Shown here: piece after piece, positions 17,677 to 25,091 of the stretch | How positions within the stretch are numbered: position 1 is the first letter of the stretch | Layout: each line of letters opens with the position of its first letter | NCBI RefSeq assembly: GCF_014203855.1 | Contig: NZ_JACHJV010000001.1 | Location: 4,216,001 to 4,280,000, forward strand | Direction: 5' to 3' | Source: Kitasatospora kifunensis | GTDB taxonomy: Bacteria; Actinomycetota; Actinomycetes; Streptomycetales; Streptomycetaceae | Length of the DNA: 64,000 nucleotides | Notes under the pieces: model-generated | Databases searched by the model: none | What the model was told of the DNA's origin: nothing | Seen by the model: only the letters and a program-made list of their open reading frames with translations | Translations under genes and position numbers: made by a program

Positions 17677-17700
17677 GGCGCGATCCGGCAGGATCGCGCC
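17677..17700 (+). terminator. Terminator behind the small secreted protein gene
   Basis: GGCGCGATCC (17677-17686) and GGATCGCGCC (17691-17700) form a perfect stem around GGCA, extended by GTCACCGG (17653-) pairing with CCGGTGAC. It lies 26 bases after the stop codon. Confidence 0.8.
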
Positions 17701-17706
17701 GGTGAC

Positions 17707-18092
17707 AGCCGGCGATGACCGGAGACGGAAAGGGTCGCCGGACCTCCGGTCCGTGGGCGGTGTCGGCAACGGCACCGCCCGCTGGCATGTCCGGCAGCTG
17801 AAGTGACGAGTGGTCAGTCGCGCCGACCGGAGGGGGCGCCCCGGCGCGCTCGCCGCCACCATGCGGCAGATGCCCGGCAGTGGGTTGAGGAACTCGACGG
17901 TCACGCTGATTCTTCGTCAGTACCGTAATCCTGCGAGCCACTGTCTCGGCTGCTGGTCCCCGGCTCGGCAGTCGTTCCCCCGGCTCCGTAACCGCTTGCC
18001 ACGCTCCGCCGGCCGGGTGGCTTCGGCGCGCGCACCGGCGCGTCCGCCCCGGGCTGGGCCGACGTGACGTCAGGTCGGTTCAGGATCGAGGG
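17707..18092. other. Gene-poor 390-bp stretch
   Basis: Between the terminator at 17677-17700 and the DUF1906 gene I find no convincing coding sequence, RNA or operator. Open frames on both strands here lack ribosome sites and family motifs. Confidence 0.5.
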
Positions 18093-19103
18093 ATGGTCCG
18101 CTACCTGCGTCCGGCGGCGCTTTCGGCCGCCGCCCTCGTCCTGCTGCTGGCCACCGACACCACGGCCGCGTCCGGTGGCCGGTTCGCCTTCGCGAAGACG
18201 GTTGACCGGCTGCCAATGGCCGGGTGGGAGGCCGTCGCCACCGTGGCCCGGGCCGCAGCGCCGGGCGCGACCCCGGGCGCGACCCCGGGCGCGACCCCGA
18301 GCCCATCCGTGTCGGCCGCGCCGTCCCCGCAGCCGCCCCCGCCGCCGACCGTGCTCGCCGACCCGGGGCGGGCCAGACTGGCCGGCCTGACCCGTACGGT
18401 CTTCACCGGCAGCGCCTTCGACGCCTGCAGCGCTCCACCGCTGGGGACCATGCGGGCCTGGCGCGGTGCCTCCCCGTACGGCGCGGTCGGCATCTACTCC
18501 AGTGGCCGCCAGCGCGCCTGTAGCCAGCCTCTGCTGACCGCCGACTGGGTCCGCCAGGTCCGTGAACTCGGCTGGCGGCTGCTGCCCATCCACGCCGGGC
18601 GGCAGGCGCCGTGCACCGCGTCGGCGAGCCGGCCGCAGCTGATCGACCCGGCGCACGCCGTCCAGCAGGGCCGCGAGGAGGCCGCCGAGGCGGTCAAGGG
18701 AGCCGGCCGGATCAGGATCGGCCCCGGGGCGCCGATCTACCTGGATCTGGAGGCCTATCCACCGGGCAACGCCTCCTGCGCCAGAGCGGTGATCGACTTC
18801 ACCCTCGGCTGGACCCAGGGCCTGCACACCGCCGGGTACTTCGCCGGCTTCTACTCCAGCCTCGACTCCAGCATCACCGACCTGGCCGCCGCCGCCCGGG
18901 CCGGGGCCGCGCCACTGCCGGACGCCGTCTGGTACGCCCACTGGGACGATCGCGCCAGCACCGACGGCGGCGGGGTGCTGGGCGCCGACCAGTGGTCCGG
19001 CCATCGCAGGGCCCACCAGCAGCACGGCACCGTCCAGGAGACCCATGGCGGCGCCCGGCTGGACATCGACCGGGACCAACTGGACACCCTGGTGGCCCGG
19101 TAG
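18093..19103 (+). CDS. Secreted DUF1906 glycoside-hydrolase-like protein (Rv2525c type)
   Basis: A 336-residue exported protein: signal peptide (1-26), a Pro/Ala linker (50-90) with three 12-base repeats encoding PGAT, then a DUF1906 TIM-barrel domain (about 105-330). The domain begins with FDACSAPPLGTMRAW and has YGAVGIYSSG, GWRLLPIHAG, GAPIYLDLEAYP and TAGYFAGFYSS, as in the Rv2525c-like proteins thought to act on, or bind, cell-wall glycans. The acidic pair in YLDLEAY is at the expected active-site position. Enzymatic activity has not been generally established for this family. ATG 18093 has only a weak ribosome site. Confidence 0.9.
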   Translation: MVRYLRPAALSAAALVLLLATDTTAASGGRFAFAKTVDRLPMAGWEAVATVARAAAPGATPGATPGATPSPSVSAAPSPQPPPPPTVLADPGRARLAGLTRTVFTGSAFDACSAPPLGTMRAWRGASPYGAVGIYSSGRQRACSQPLLTADWVRQVRELGWRLLPIHAGRQAPCTASASRPQLIDPAHAVQQGREEAAEAVKGAGRIRIGPGAPIYLDLEAYPPGNASCARAVIDFTLGWTQGLHTAGYFAGFYSSLDSSITDLAAAARAGAAPLPDAVWYAHWDDRASTDGGGVLGADQWSGHRRAHQQHGTVQETHGGARLDIDRDQLDTLVAR

Positions 19104-19194
19104 AGCGGGCCCGTCACTGGGCCAGGTCAGCGTCCGGGCCAAGTCAGCTGCCGGGCCAGGTCGGCGTCCGGGCCAAGACATCTGCCAAGCCAGG

Positions 19195-20127
19195 TCAGTT
19201 GACGGTCAGTACGGCATTGCCCCGCACCCGGCGTTCGCGCAGGTCCTCCAGGACCTCCCCGGTTCGCGTCCAGTCCCGCACGGTGCCGATCTCCGGGTGC
19301 AGCCGGCCCGCGGCGGTCAGCTGCACCAGGGTGGCCAGGTCCGGGCCGTCCGGGCCATCCACGTCGGCGTAGCTGAACTGCCTGATCGTGGCGCTGACCG
19401 GCCCGTTGAGCAGCGCGAAGAAGTCCAGCGTCACCGGTTCCCGACTGGCCTGGCCGAACCAGAGCAGCAGGCCGCGCGGCGCGAGCCGGGCGATGGCGAG
19501 CGGCAGGTTCGCGCCGCCGGTGGACTCCAGCACCAGGTCGAACGGACCCTGGGCCGCGGCGACTTCGTCTACCACGGCGGTCGCTCCCAGCTCGCGCAAC
19601 CGCTCGCCGCGCTCGGCCGAGGCGCTGACGGCGGTCAGCTGCGCGCCGGCCGCGGCGGCCAGCTCGGTGACGTAGTGCCCCACTCCGCCGGAGGCGCCGG
19701 TGAGCAGGATCCGCTGCCCCGCCAGGTGGCCGGTGTGCCGGGCGGCGGTGCGCAGCAGGCGCAGTGCGGTCAGCCCGGCCAGCGGCAGGGCCGCGGCCTG
19801 AACGGCGCTCAGCTGCTCGGGAATCGGCGTGAGGGAGGAGGTCGGCACGGCGACGTACTCGGCCCAGCCGAGGGCCGGCGGGTGGGCCACCACGCGGTGG
19901 CCGACGGCCGGTCCCGAACCGTCCGGGGCGGCCTGCACCACCAGACCGGCCACGTCCTTGCCGGGCCGCCAGCCGACCGGCGGGCGCTCCAGCAGGAAGG
20001 TCTCGCCCCGGTTCACCGAGTACGCCTCGACCTTGATCAGTGCCTGGTCGGGCTGCTGGACCGGCTCCGCGACCTCGGTCAGGCGGACCGTGTCCCCGGG
20101 CGTTGCGGTGGGCACGAATGCCTTCAT
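19195..20127 (-). CDS. Quinone oxidoreductase-like NADPH-dependent alcohol dehydrogenase (MDR family)
   Basis: A 310-residue zinc-independent medium-chain dehydrogenase/reductase of the QOR group. The GroES-like domain opens with KAFVPTATPGDTVRLTEV and contains VNRGETFLLERP; the Rossmann domain has ILLTGASGGVGHYVTELAAA (about 145-165). The zinc-ligand cysteines of alcohol dehydrogenases are absent. The likely role is NADPH-dependent reduction of quinones or enones. AAGGAGC precedes ATG 20127 by eight bases. It is divergent from the LysR-type gene with a shared operator, a classical regulator/target arrangement. Confidence 0.93.
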   Translation of the reverse strand: MKAFVPTATPGDTVRLTEVAEPVQQPDQALIKVEAYSVNRGETFLLERPPVGWRPGKDVAGLVVQAAPDGSGPAVGHRVVAHPPALGWAEYVAVPTSSLTPIPEQLSAVQAAALPLAGLTALRLLRTAARHTGHLAGQRILLTGASGGVGHYVTELAAAAGAQLTAVSASAERGERLRELGATAVVDEVAAAQGPFDLVLESTGGANLPLAIARLAPRGLLLWFGQASREPVTLDFFALLNGPVSATIRQFSYADVDGPDGPDLATLVQLTAAGRLHPEIGTVRDWTRTGEVLEDLRERRVRGNAVLTVN

Positions 20128-20226
20128 CGGCTTGCTCCTTCGGTCTGGTTGGGGGGCCGCGCCGGCCCGGTGATCACAGCTAACCGCCGGGGTCGGGGAG
20201 CGGGCCAACAACCGGTCAAGAGCCTT

Positions 20227-20243
20227 GACAACCAACGGTTGTC
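20227..20243. promoter_or_regulatory. Probable LysR operator between the quinone reductase and regulator genes
   Basis: GACAACC (20227-20233) and GGTTGTC (20237-20243) are perfect inverted repeats around AAC. The dyad includes a TTGACA-like -35 element (20225-20230) and sits seven bases before the regulator's start and 100 bases before the reductase start. The position suggests autorepression plus control of the divergent gene. Confidence 0.65.
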
Positions 20244-20250
20244 GGCGAAG

Positions 20251-21249
20251 ATGGCGGCCGTGGACCTCGATCTCGCCCAGGTGCGCGCCTTCCTCGCGAC
20301 CGCCGAGCACCGGCACTTCCGGCACGCCGCCGAGGAGCTCTCGCTCACCCAGCAGGCGCTCTCCAAGCGGATCGCCCGGCTGGAGGCGGCGCTGGGCGAG
20401 CGACTGCTGGAACGCGACGGGCGCACCGTCGAACTGACCGCGGCGGGCGAGCGGTTCCTGGAGCCGGCCCGCGCGCTGCTGGCCGCGGGGGCAACGGCGG
20501 TGGCGGCTGTGCGCGGCACCGTGCGGCCGCTGCGGCTGGATGTCTGGGGTCACCTCTTCGCCCCGCTGCGGACGGTCCGTCAGGTGCTGGACGACGGCGC
20601 GGTGCAGGCGCGCGGCCAGGGCCTGCCCGTGGTCGAGATCGGGCACGGCCGTGACCTGCCCTCCGTGGTCGGCGCGCTGCTGCGCGAGGAGGTGGAGGCC
20701 GGTTTCGGGCGCTACCACGCGCTGGCGGACCGGCGGGCACGGACGCTGGCGCACCGGCTGGTCCGGCTCGAACCGGTGGACGTGATCCTCGGTCCCGGGC
20801 ACCCGCTGGCCGCGTCGCACGCGCTGCGGCCGACCGAGCTGCGCGGTGGGCGCCTGCTGCTGCCGGCCGCGCCGGAGCGGTTGGAGTTCATGCAGCGATT
20901 CGCCGAACGCTTCGGCCTGGGCGATGCGTTGGCGCCGGAGGCCAATCTCGGCGCGGAGCACTTCCTGGCCCAGTTGCGCGAGAGCGCCGACGGCTTCACC
21001 GTGTTGCCGGCCGATGTGCCGTTGCCCGAGGGCGCGGCCGGAGCCGGGCTGCGGGCTGTCCCACTGGTCGATCCGACACCGCTGTACGCGTGGTCGCTGA
21101 TCTGGCCGAGCCAGGGGGCGCACCCGGGGATCGCGGCGCTCCTGGGCGGCTTCGCCGAGGTGGGGCGGCGCAACCGCTGGCTGGAGTACCGGCCCGGGCG
21201 GGACTGGCTGCCGGAGGCGGAGCACGCGGAGCTGACCGGGCAGCGGTGA
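20251..21249 (+). CDS. LysR-family transcriptional regulator
   Basis: A 332-residue DNA-binding protein. The N-terminal winged helix-turn-helix is typical (LAQVRAFLATAEHRHFRHAAEELSLTQQALSKRIARLE written in parts: AAEELSLTQQALSKRI is the helix-turn-helix), followed by the two-lobed effector domain. ATG 20251 lies immediately behind the operator at 20227-20243, with almost no leader; GTG 20260 is an alternative start. It probably senses a substrate of the divergent quinone oxidoreductase or an oxidative signal. Confidence 0.93.
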   Translation: MAAVDLDLAQVRAFLATAEHRHFRHAAEELSLTQQALSKRIARLEAALGERLLERDGRTVELTAAGERFLEPARALLAAGATAVAAVRGTVRPLRLDVWGHLFAPLRTVRQVLDDGAVQARGQGLPVVEIGHGRDLPSVVGALLREEVEAGFGRYHALADRRARTLAHRLVRLEPVDVILGPGHPLAASHALRPTELRGGRLLLPAAPERLEFMQRFAERFGLGDALAPEANLGAEHFLAQLRESADGFTVLPADVPLPEGAAGAGLRAVPLVDPTPLYAWSLIWPSQGAHPGIAALLGGFAEVGRRNRWLEYRPGRDWLPEAEHAELTGQR

Positions 21250-21298
21250 GCTTCGGGCCGACCGGCGAACGCCGGTTCCGGGTCAGGCACCAGGCGGA

Positions 21299-21907
21299 TC
21301 AGTCCAGCAGCGCGTCCAGGTAGTGCCCCACCTGCGCCCACAGCTCGGCGCGGCTGGGAACGTGCGCCTGCCCGGCGCCGGCCACCGCGTAGAAGAGCAC
21401 GCCCTCGCACCAGCGGACCAGGTCCAGTGCGTGCCGGTGCGGGTCGGGCGAGCCCGCGAACGCCAGCAACTGCGCGAGCTGCGCGGTGAACCGCAGGCCC
21501 GCACGGTCGTAGGTGGCGCGCAGCTCGGGTCGGCGGGTGGCCTCCAGGGCCAGTTCGAAGCGGGCCAGGGTGAGCGTGCGGCCCTCGGTGAGCGCCTGGT
21601 GCACACCCGCGGCGAGCAACTCGGCGAGCAGCTCGCGCGGGTCGCCTCCGGCCGGCCCGCCGGCTCGGTCGGCTGTGCCCAGGCCGCCCGGCGGCAGCGC
21701 GGTCGCCTCCCGTTCGGCGATCCGGTCCAGCGCGGCCGCCAGCAGCGCTGCCCGGGTGCGTGCGTGGTTGGAGGTCGATCCGGCCGGCAGCCCGGCCGCC
21801 TCGTCCACCGCCCGATGGGTGAGCCCGCGCAGCCCCCGCTCGGCGATCAGGGCGATGGCGGTGTCGGCGATCAGGGCGGCGCGCGGCGAACTCATGCCCT
21901 CGATCAT
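21299..21907 (-). CDS. TetR-family transcriptional regulator
   Basis: A 202-residue repressor: helix-turn-helix at about residues 25-48 (AERGLRGLTHRAVDEAAGL...STSNHARTRAALL), then an all-helical ligand domain that probably dimerises. Two starts are possible: ATG 21907, very close to the palindromic operator and perhaps leaderless, and ATG 21895 with GAGGG directly before it. It is divergent from the FAD monooxygenase gene; the perfect palindrome between them is the presumed operator for both. Confidence 0.93.
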   Translation of the reverse strand: MIEGMSSPRAALIADTAIALIAERGLRGLTHRAVDEAAGLPAGSTSNHARTRAALLAAALDRIAEREATALPPGGLGTADRAGGPAGGDPRELLAELLAAGVHQALTEGRTLTLARFELALEATRRPELRATYDRAGLRFTAQLAQLLAFAGSPDPHRHALDLVRWCEGVLFYAVAGAGQAHVPSRAELWAQVGHYLDALLD

Positions 21908-21920
21908 CCCGCGTCGGCAG

Positions 21921-21964
21921 CCGTACTACGGATGTAGTGACACAGCACTACATCCGTAGTACGG
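21921..21964. promoter_or_regulatory. 44-bp perfect palindromic operator (TetR / FAD monooxygenase)
   Basis: CCGTACTACGGATGTAGTG (21921-21939) is repeated perfectly inverted at 21946-21964, separated by ACACAG. Each arm itself contains a near-palindrome CTAC-N4-GTAG, so two TetR dimers could bind side by side. It covers the short gap before both start codons (21907 and 21973) and must overlap both promoters. Confidence 0.85.
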
Positions 21965-21972
21965 TCAATGAC

Positions 21973-23193
21973 ATGACTCGAGCCCCTGAGCGGAACGCCG
22001 TCGTCATCGGTGCCGGTATCGGCGGCCTGACCGCCGCGCTCGCCCTGCGGCAGCGCGGCTGGCGGGTCGCCGTGCACGAGCGCGCCGCGAGCCTCGAGCC
22101 GGTCGGCTCCGGCCTGAGCGTGGCCCCCAACGCGTTGCGCGCCCTCGATCTGCTCGGTGTCGGCGACCGGATCAGGGCGCACGCCGCCGCCCACGGCGAA
22201 GCGGCACTGCGCCGCCCCTCCGGCCGCCGACTGGCTCGCACCAGCACCGAGGGCATCACCCGCGCCTACGGCGATCCGATCGTCGTATTGCACCGCGCCG
22301 AGCTGGTCGCCGCCCTCGTCGAGCAACTGCCCGAGGGCGTGGTCCGCACCGGTAGCGCGGTGCGGCTGGTGGACCCGGGCGACGCCCACCGCCCCGCCTT
22401 GCTGGAGACTCCCGCGGGCCCGGTGCCGGCCGAGCTGGTGGTGGCCGCCGACGGCCTGCGCTCGGCCAGCCGCGCGCTGCTCTTCCCCGACCACCCGGGG
22501 CCGCGCTACGCGGGCTGCACCACCTGGCGCACGATCGTCCCCAGGCCCGCCGGGGTCAGGCCGCCGCTCGGCGAGACCTGGGGCCGCGGCGCGCTGGTCG
22601 GCACCATCCCGCTCGCCGAGGACCGCCTCTACCTCTACGCCGCCGCCTGGACCCCGCCCGGCGCCCCGGCGGCCGACGGCGACGAACGCGCCGAGCTGCT
22701 GCGCCGCTTCGGGGGCTGGTTCGACCCGCTGCCCGCGCTGCTCGCCGCCGCCGATCCGGCCGCCGTGCTGCGCAACGACGTCTGGGACCTGGTCGATCCG
22801 CTGCCGGCCTTCCACCGCGGCCGGGTCGCGCTGCTCGGCGACGCGGCCCACGCGATGACTCCGTTCCAGGGGCAGGGAGCCTGCCAGGCCATCGAGGACG
22901 CCGTCGTCCTCGCCCACCACCTGGCCGCGCGTGCCGAGGGCGGCGAGCTCGAACCCCTGCTCGCCCGCTACGGCGACGACCGCTTGCCCCGCACCACCCA
23001 GGTCGCCGCCCGCTCCCGCCAGGTGGCCCGCCTGATCGCGCTGCGTGCTCCGCTGGCCGTCGCCGCCCGGGATGCTCTCCTCGCCCTCGCGGGCCGCCTG
23101 CCCGACGCCCTCGTGGTCCGCGCCGCCGCCCCGATGATCGACTGGCACCCGCCCGCGGGCGACGTCGCCATGCGTCCCGCGCGCGGCTTTTGA
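21973..23193 (+). CDS. FAD-dependent aromatic-type monooxygenase
   Basis: A 406-residue class A flavoprotein monooxygenase. The Rossmann motif VVIGAGIGGLTAALAL is at residues ~10-25, the DG motif region is VVAADGLRSASR (~160), and the FAD-contacting LLGDAAHAMTPFQGQGACQAIEDA is at ~285. These enzymes use NAD(P)H and oxygen to hydroxylate aromatic or related substrates and often inactivate drugs. ATG 21973 was chosen because it starts directly behind the operator and the sequence NAVVIGAG follows at normal distance; the upstream frame would translate the operator itself. Control by the divergent TetR-type protein suggests induction by its substrate. Confidence 0.94.
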   Translation: MTRAPERNAVVIGAGIGGLTAALALRQRGWRVAVHERAASLEPVGSGLSVAPNALRALDLLGVGDRIRAHAAAHGEAALRRPSGRRLARTSTEGITRAYGDPIVVLHRAELVAALVEQLPEGVVRTGSAVRLVDPGDAHRPALLETPAGPVPAELVVAADGLRSASRALLFPDHPGPRYAGCTTWRTIVPRPAGVRPPLGETWGRGALVGTIPLAEDRLYLYAAAWTPPGAPAADGDERAELLRRFGGWFDPLPALLAAADPAAVLRNDVWDLVDPLPAFHRGRVALLGDAAHAMTPFQGQGACQAIEDAVVLAHHLAARAEGGELEPLLARYGDDRLPRTTQVAARSRQVARLIALRAPLAVAARDALLALAGRLPDALVVRAAAPMIDWHPPAGDVAMRPARGF

Positions 23194-23268
23194 GCTGATC
23201 GTCTCATTCGGTCGTGACCTACTGACAGCCACCACGCACGGGGTCCAGAATCGGCTGCGGGCCACCCG

Positions 23269-23284
23269 GCTACCAGTCGGTAGC
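23269..23284. promoter_or_regulatory. Candidate operator before the acyl-CoA ligase gene
   Basis: GCTACC-AGTC-GGTAGC is a perfect six-base inverted repeat about 50 bases upstream of the ligase start. The ACC-N4-GGT pattern resembles operators of TetR-type fatty-acid regulators. No regulator gene is adjacent, so the binding protein is unknown. Confidence 0.45.
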
Positions 23285-23331
23285 AAACGCGGTGGCCGAC
23301 AGGCAGGCAGCCCGGTCAAGGAGGACCTCCC

Positions 23332-25008
23332 GTGTTCAGCACCATGCAGGACGTACCGCTCACCGTCGCTCGGATCCTGAGCCACGGCGCGACCATCAAC
23401 GGGCGGGCCACCGTGACCACCTGGACCGAGACCGGGCCCGAGGTGCGCACCTTCGCCGAGGTCGGCGCCCGAGCCGCCCAGCTCGCCTACGCGTTGCGCG
23501 ACGAGCTCGACATCACCCCCGACCGCCTGGTCGCAAGCCTGATGTGGAACAACGCCGACCACCTGGAGGCGTACCTCGCCGTCCCGGCCATGGGTTCGGT
23601 GCTGCACACCCTCAACCTGCGCCTGCCGGCTGCCCAGTTGGCGTTCATCATCAATCACGCCGCCGACCACGCGATCATCGTCAGCGGCAGCGTGCTCCCG
23701 CTGCTCGCCGGCGTACTGCCGCACCTCGCGCCCACCCTCAGGCACATCGTGGTCAGCGGCCCGGGCGACCGCTCGCTGCTGGCCGGTTTCGCCGGCACGG
23801 TGCACGACTACGAGGAGCTGATCGCGGGCCGGCCCACCGACTACCCGTGGCAGGAGGAGCTGGACGAGCGCAGCCCGGCGATGATCTGCTACACCTCCGG
23901 CACCACCGGCGACCCCAAGGGCGTGGTCTACAGCCACCGTTCGGTCTACCTGCACTGCCTGCAGGTCAACTCGGCCGCCACCTTCGGCCTCACCTCGCGG
24001 GACATCGCGCTGCCCGTGGTGCCGATGTTCCACGTCGGCGCCTGGGGCATCCCGCACGCCGCCTTCATGTCCGGCGCCAGCCTGCTGATGCCGGACCGCT
24101 TCCTGCAGCCGAAGCCGCTGGCCACCATGATCGAGCAGATCCGACCCACCGTCAGCGCGGCCGTGCCGACCATCTGGAACGGCCTCCTGGACGAGCTGGA
24201 CCGTCCGACGGACCGTCAGGCGCCCTATGACACCTCCTCGCTGCGTCAGGTGGTGATCGGCGGCTCGGCCTGTCCGCCCGCCTTGATGCGCGGCTTCCAG
24301 GAGCGGCACGGCATCCGCGTGGTGCACGCCTGGGGCATGACCGAGACCTCGCCGCTGGGCACCTACGGCCTGGTGCCGAGCGGCCTGAGCGAGGAGGAGG
24401 AGTGGGCCTACCGGGTCACCCAGGGCGTCTTCCCGGCCTCCGTGCAGGCCCGGTTGAGCGGCCCGGGCGGCGAGCGGATGCCGCACGACGGCGTCTCGGC
24501 CGGCGAGCTGGAGGTGCGCGGCCCCTGGATCGCGGGCGCCTACTACGGCGGTGCCGACCGTGAACCCGAGCGCCCCGAGGACAAGTTCACCGAGGACGGC
24601 TGGCTGCGCACCGGCGACGTGGGCGTCATCACGCCCGACGGCTTCCTCACCCTCACCGACCGGGCGAAGGACGTGATCAAGTCCGGTGGTGAGTGGATCT
24701 CCTCGGTGGAGCTGGAGAACCAGCTGATGGCCCACCCCGAGGTGGCCGAGGCCGCCGTGGTCGCCGTCCCGGACGAGAAGTGGGGCGAGCGTCCGCTGGC
24801 CGCCGTGGTGCTGCGCTCCGGCGCCACTGTCGACCTGCGCGGCCTGCGGGTCTTCCTGGCCGAGCGGGTCGCCTCCTGGCAACTGCCCGAGCGCTGGGCG
24901 CTGGTGGAGTCGGTGCCGAAGACCTCGGTGGGCAAGTTCGACAAGAAGGTGATCCGCGCCGCCTACGCTGCCGAGGAGTTGACGGTCACGGTGCTCGGCA
25001 AGGAGTGA
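23332..25008 (+). CDS. Long-chain fatty-acid-CoA ligase family protein
   Basis: A 558-residue ANL-superfamily enzyme that activates a carboxylic acid with ATP and transfers it to CoA. The P-loop CYTSGTTGDPKGVVYSH (~185), the HAWGMTETSP motif (~333), LRTGDVGVI (~425), TDRAKDVIKSGGEWIS and the C-terminal catalytic lysine in KTSVGKFDKK (~527) are all present. It resembles the medium/long-chain acyl-CoA synthetases of actinobacterial beta-oxidation. GTG 23332 follows GGAGG by seven bases. It is transcribed alone, 138 bases behind the FAD monooxygenase gene, and is convergent with the large PAS-domain gene. Confidence 0.95.
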   Translation: MFSTMQDVPLTVARILSHGATINGRATVTTWTETGPEVRTFAEVGARAAQLAYALRDELDITPDRLVASLMWNNADHLEAYLAVPAMGSVLHTLNLRLPAAQLAFIINHAADHAIIVSGSVLPLLAGVLPHLAPTLRHIVVSGPGDRSLLAGFAGTVHDYEELIAGRPTDYPWQEELDERSPAMICYTSGTTGDPKGVVYSHRSVYLHCLQVNSAATFGLTSRDIALPVVPMFHVGAWGIPHAAFMSGASLLMPDRFLQPKPLATMIEQIRPTVSAAVPTIWNGLLDELDRPTDRQAPYDTSSLRQVVIGGSACPPALMRGFQERHGIRVVHAWGMTETSPLGTYGLVPSGLSEEEEWAYRVTQGVFPASVQARLSGPGGERMPHDGVSAGELEVRGPWIAGAYYGGADREPERPEDKFTEDGWLRTGDVGVITPDGFLTLTDRAKDVIKSGGEWISSVELENQLMAHPEVAEAAVVAVPDEKWGERPLAAVVLRSGATVDLRGLRVFLAERVASWQLPERWALVESVPKTSVGKFDKKVIRAAYAAEELTVTVLGKE

Positions 25009-25019
25009 CGCGGCCGTTA

Positions 25020-25036
25020 TTTGACGAATAGTCAAA
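25020..25036. promoter_or_regulatory. TTTGAC-N5-GTCAAA inverted repeat at the end of the ligase gene
   Basis: TTTGAC (25020-25025) and GTCAAA (25031-25036) flank GAATA, eleven bases after the ligase stop codon. It looks like a small operator but lies between convergent genes, so it may simply be an extra dyad next to the terminator. Confidence 0.3.
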
Positions 25037-25037
25037 A

Positions 25038-25075
25038 GCCGGTGCGCCGGACCTCGCGAGGTCCGGCGCACCGGC
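25038..25075. terminator. Bidirectional 38-bp perfect palindrome between convergent genes
   Basis: The 18-base arms 25038-25055 and 25058-25075 are perfectly complementary around GC. The palindrome separates the plus-strand ligase gene (stop 25008) from the minus-strand PAS/REC gene (stop 25092) and should terminate both. Confidence 0.85.
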
Positions 25076-25091
25076 GGTCACGGCTGATCCG

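Noticed and set aside
17653..18067. Short minus- and plus-strand frames in the gap before the DUF1906 gene
   Set aside because: No ribosome site, no motif, and both strands are open equally.
21904..25071. A 1055-codon minus-strand frame opposite the monooxygenase and ligase genes
   Set aside because: Composition is histidine/arginine/glycine-rich, typical of antisense shadow; both real genes have complete catalytic motifs, and the frame runs through the operator palindrome.
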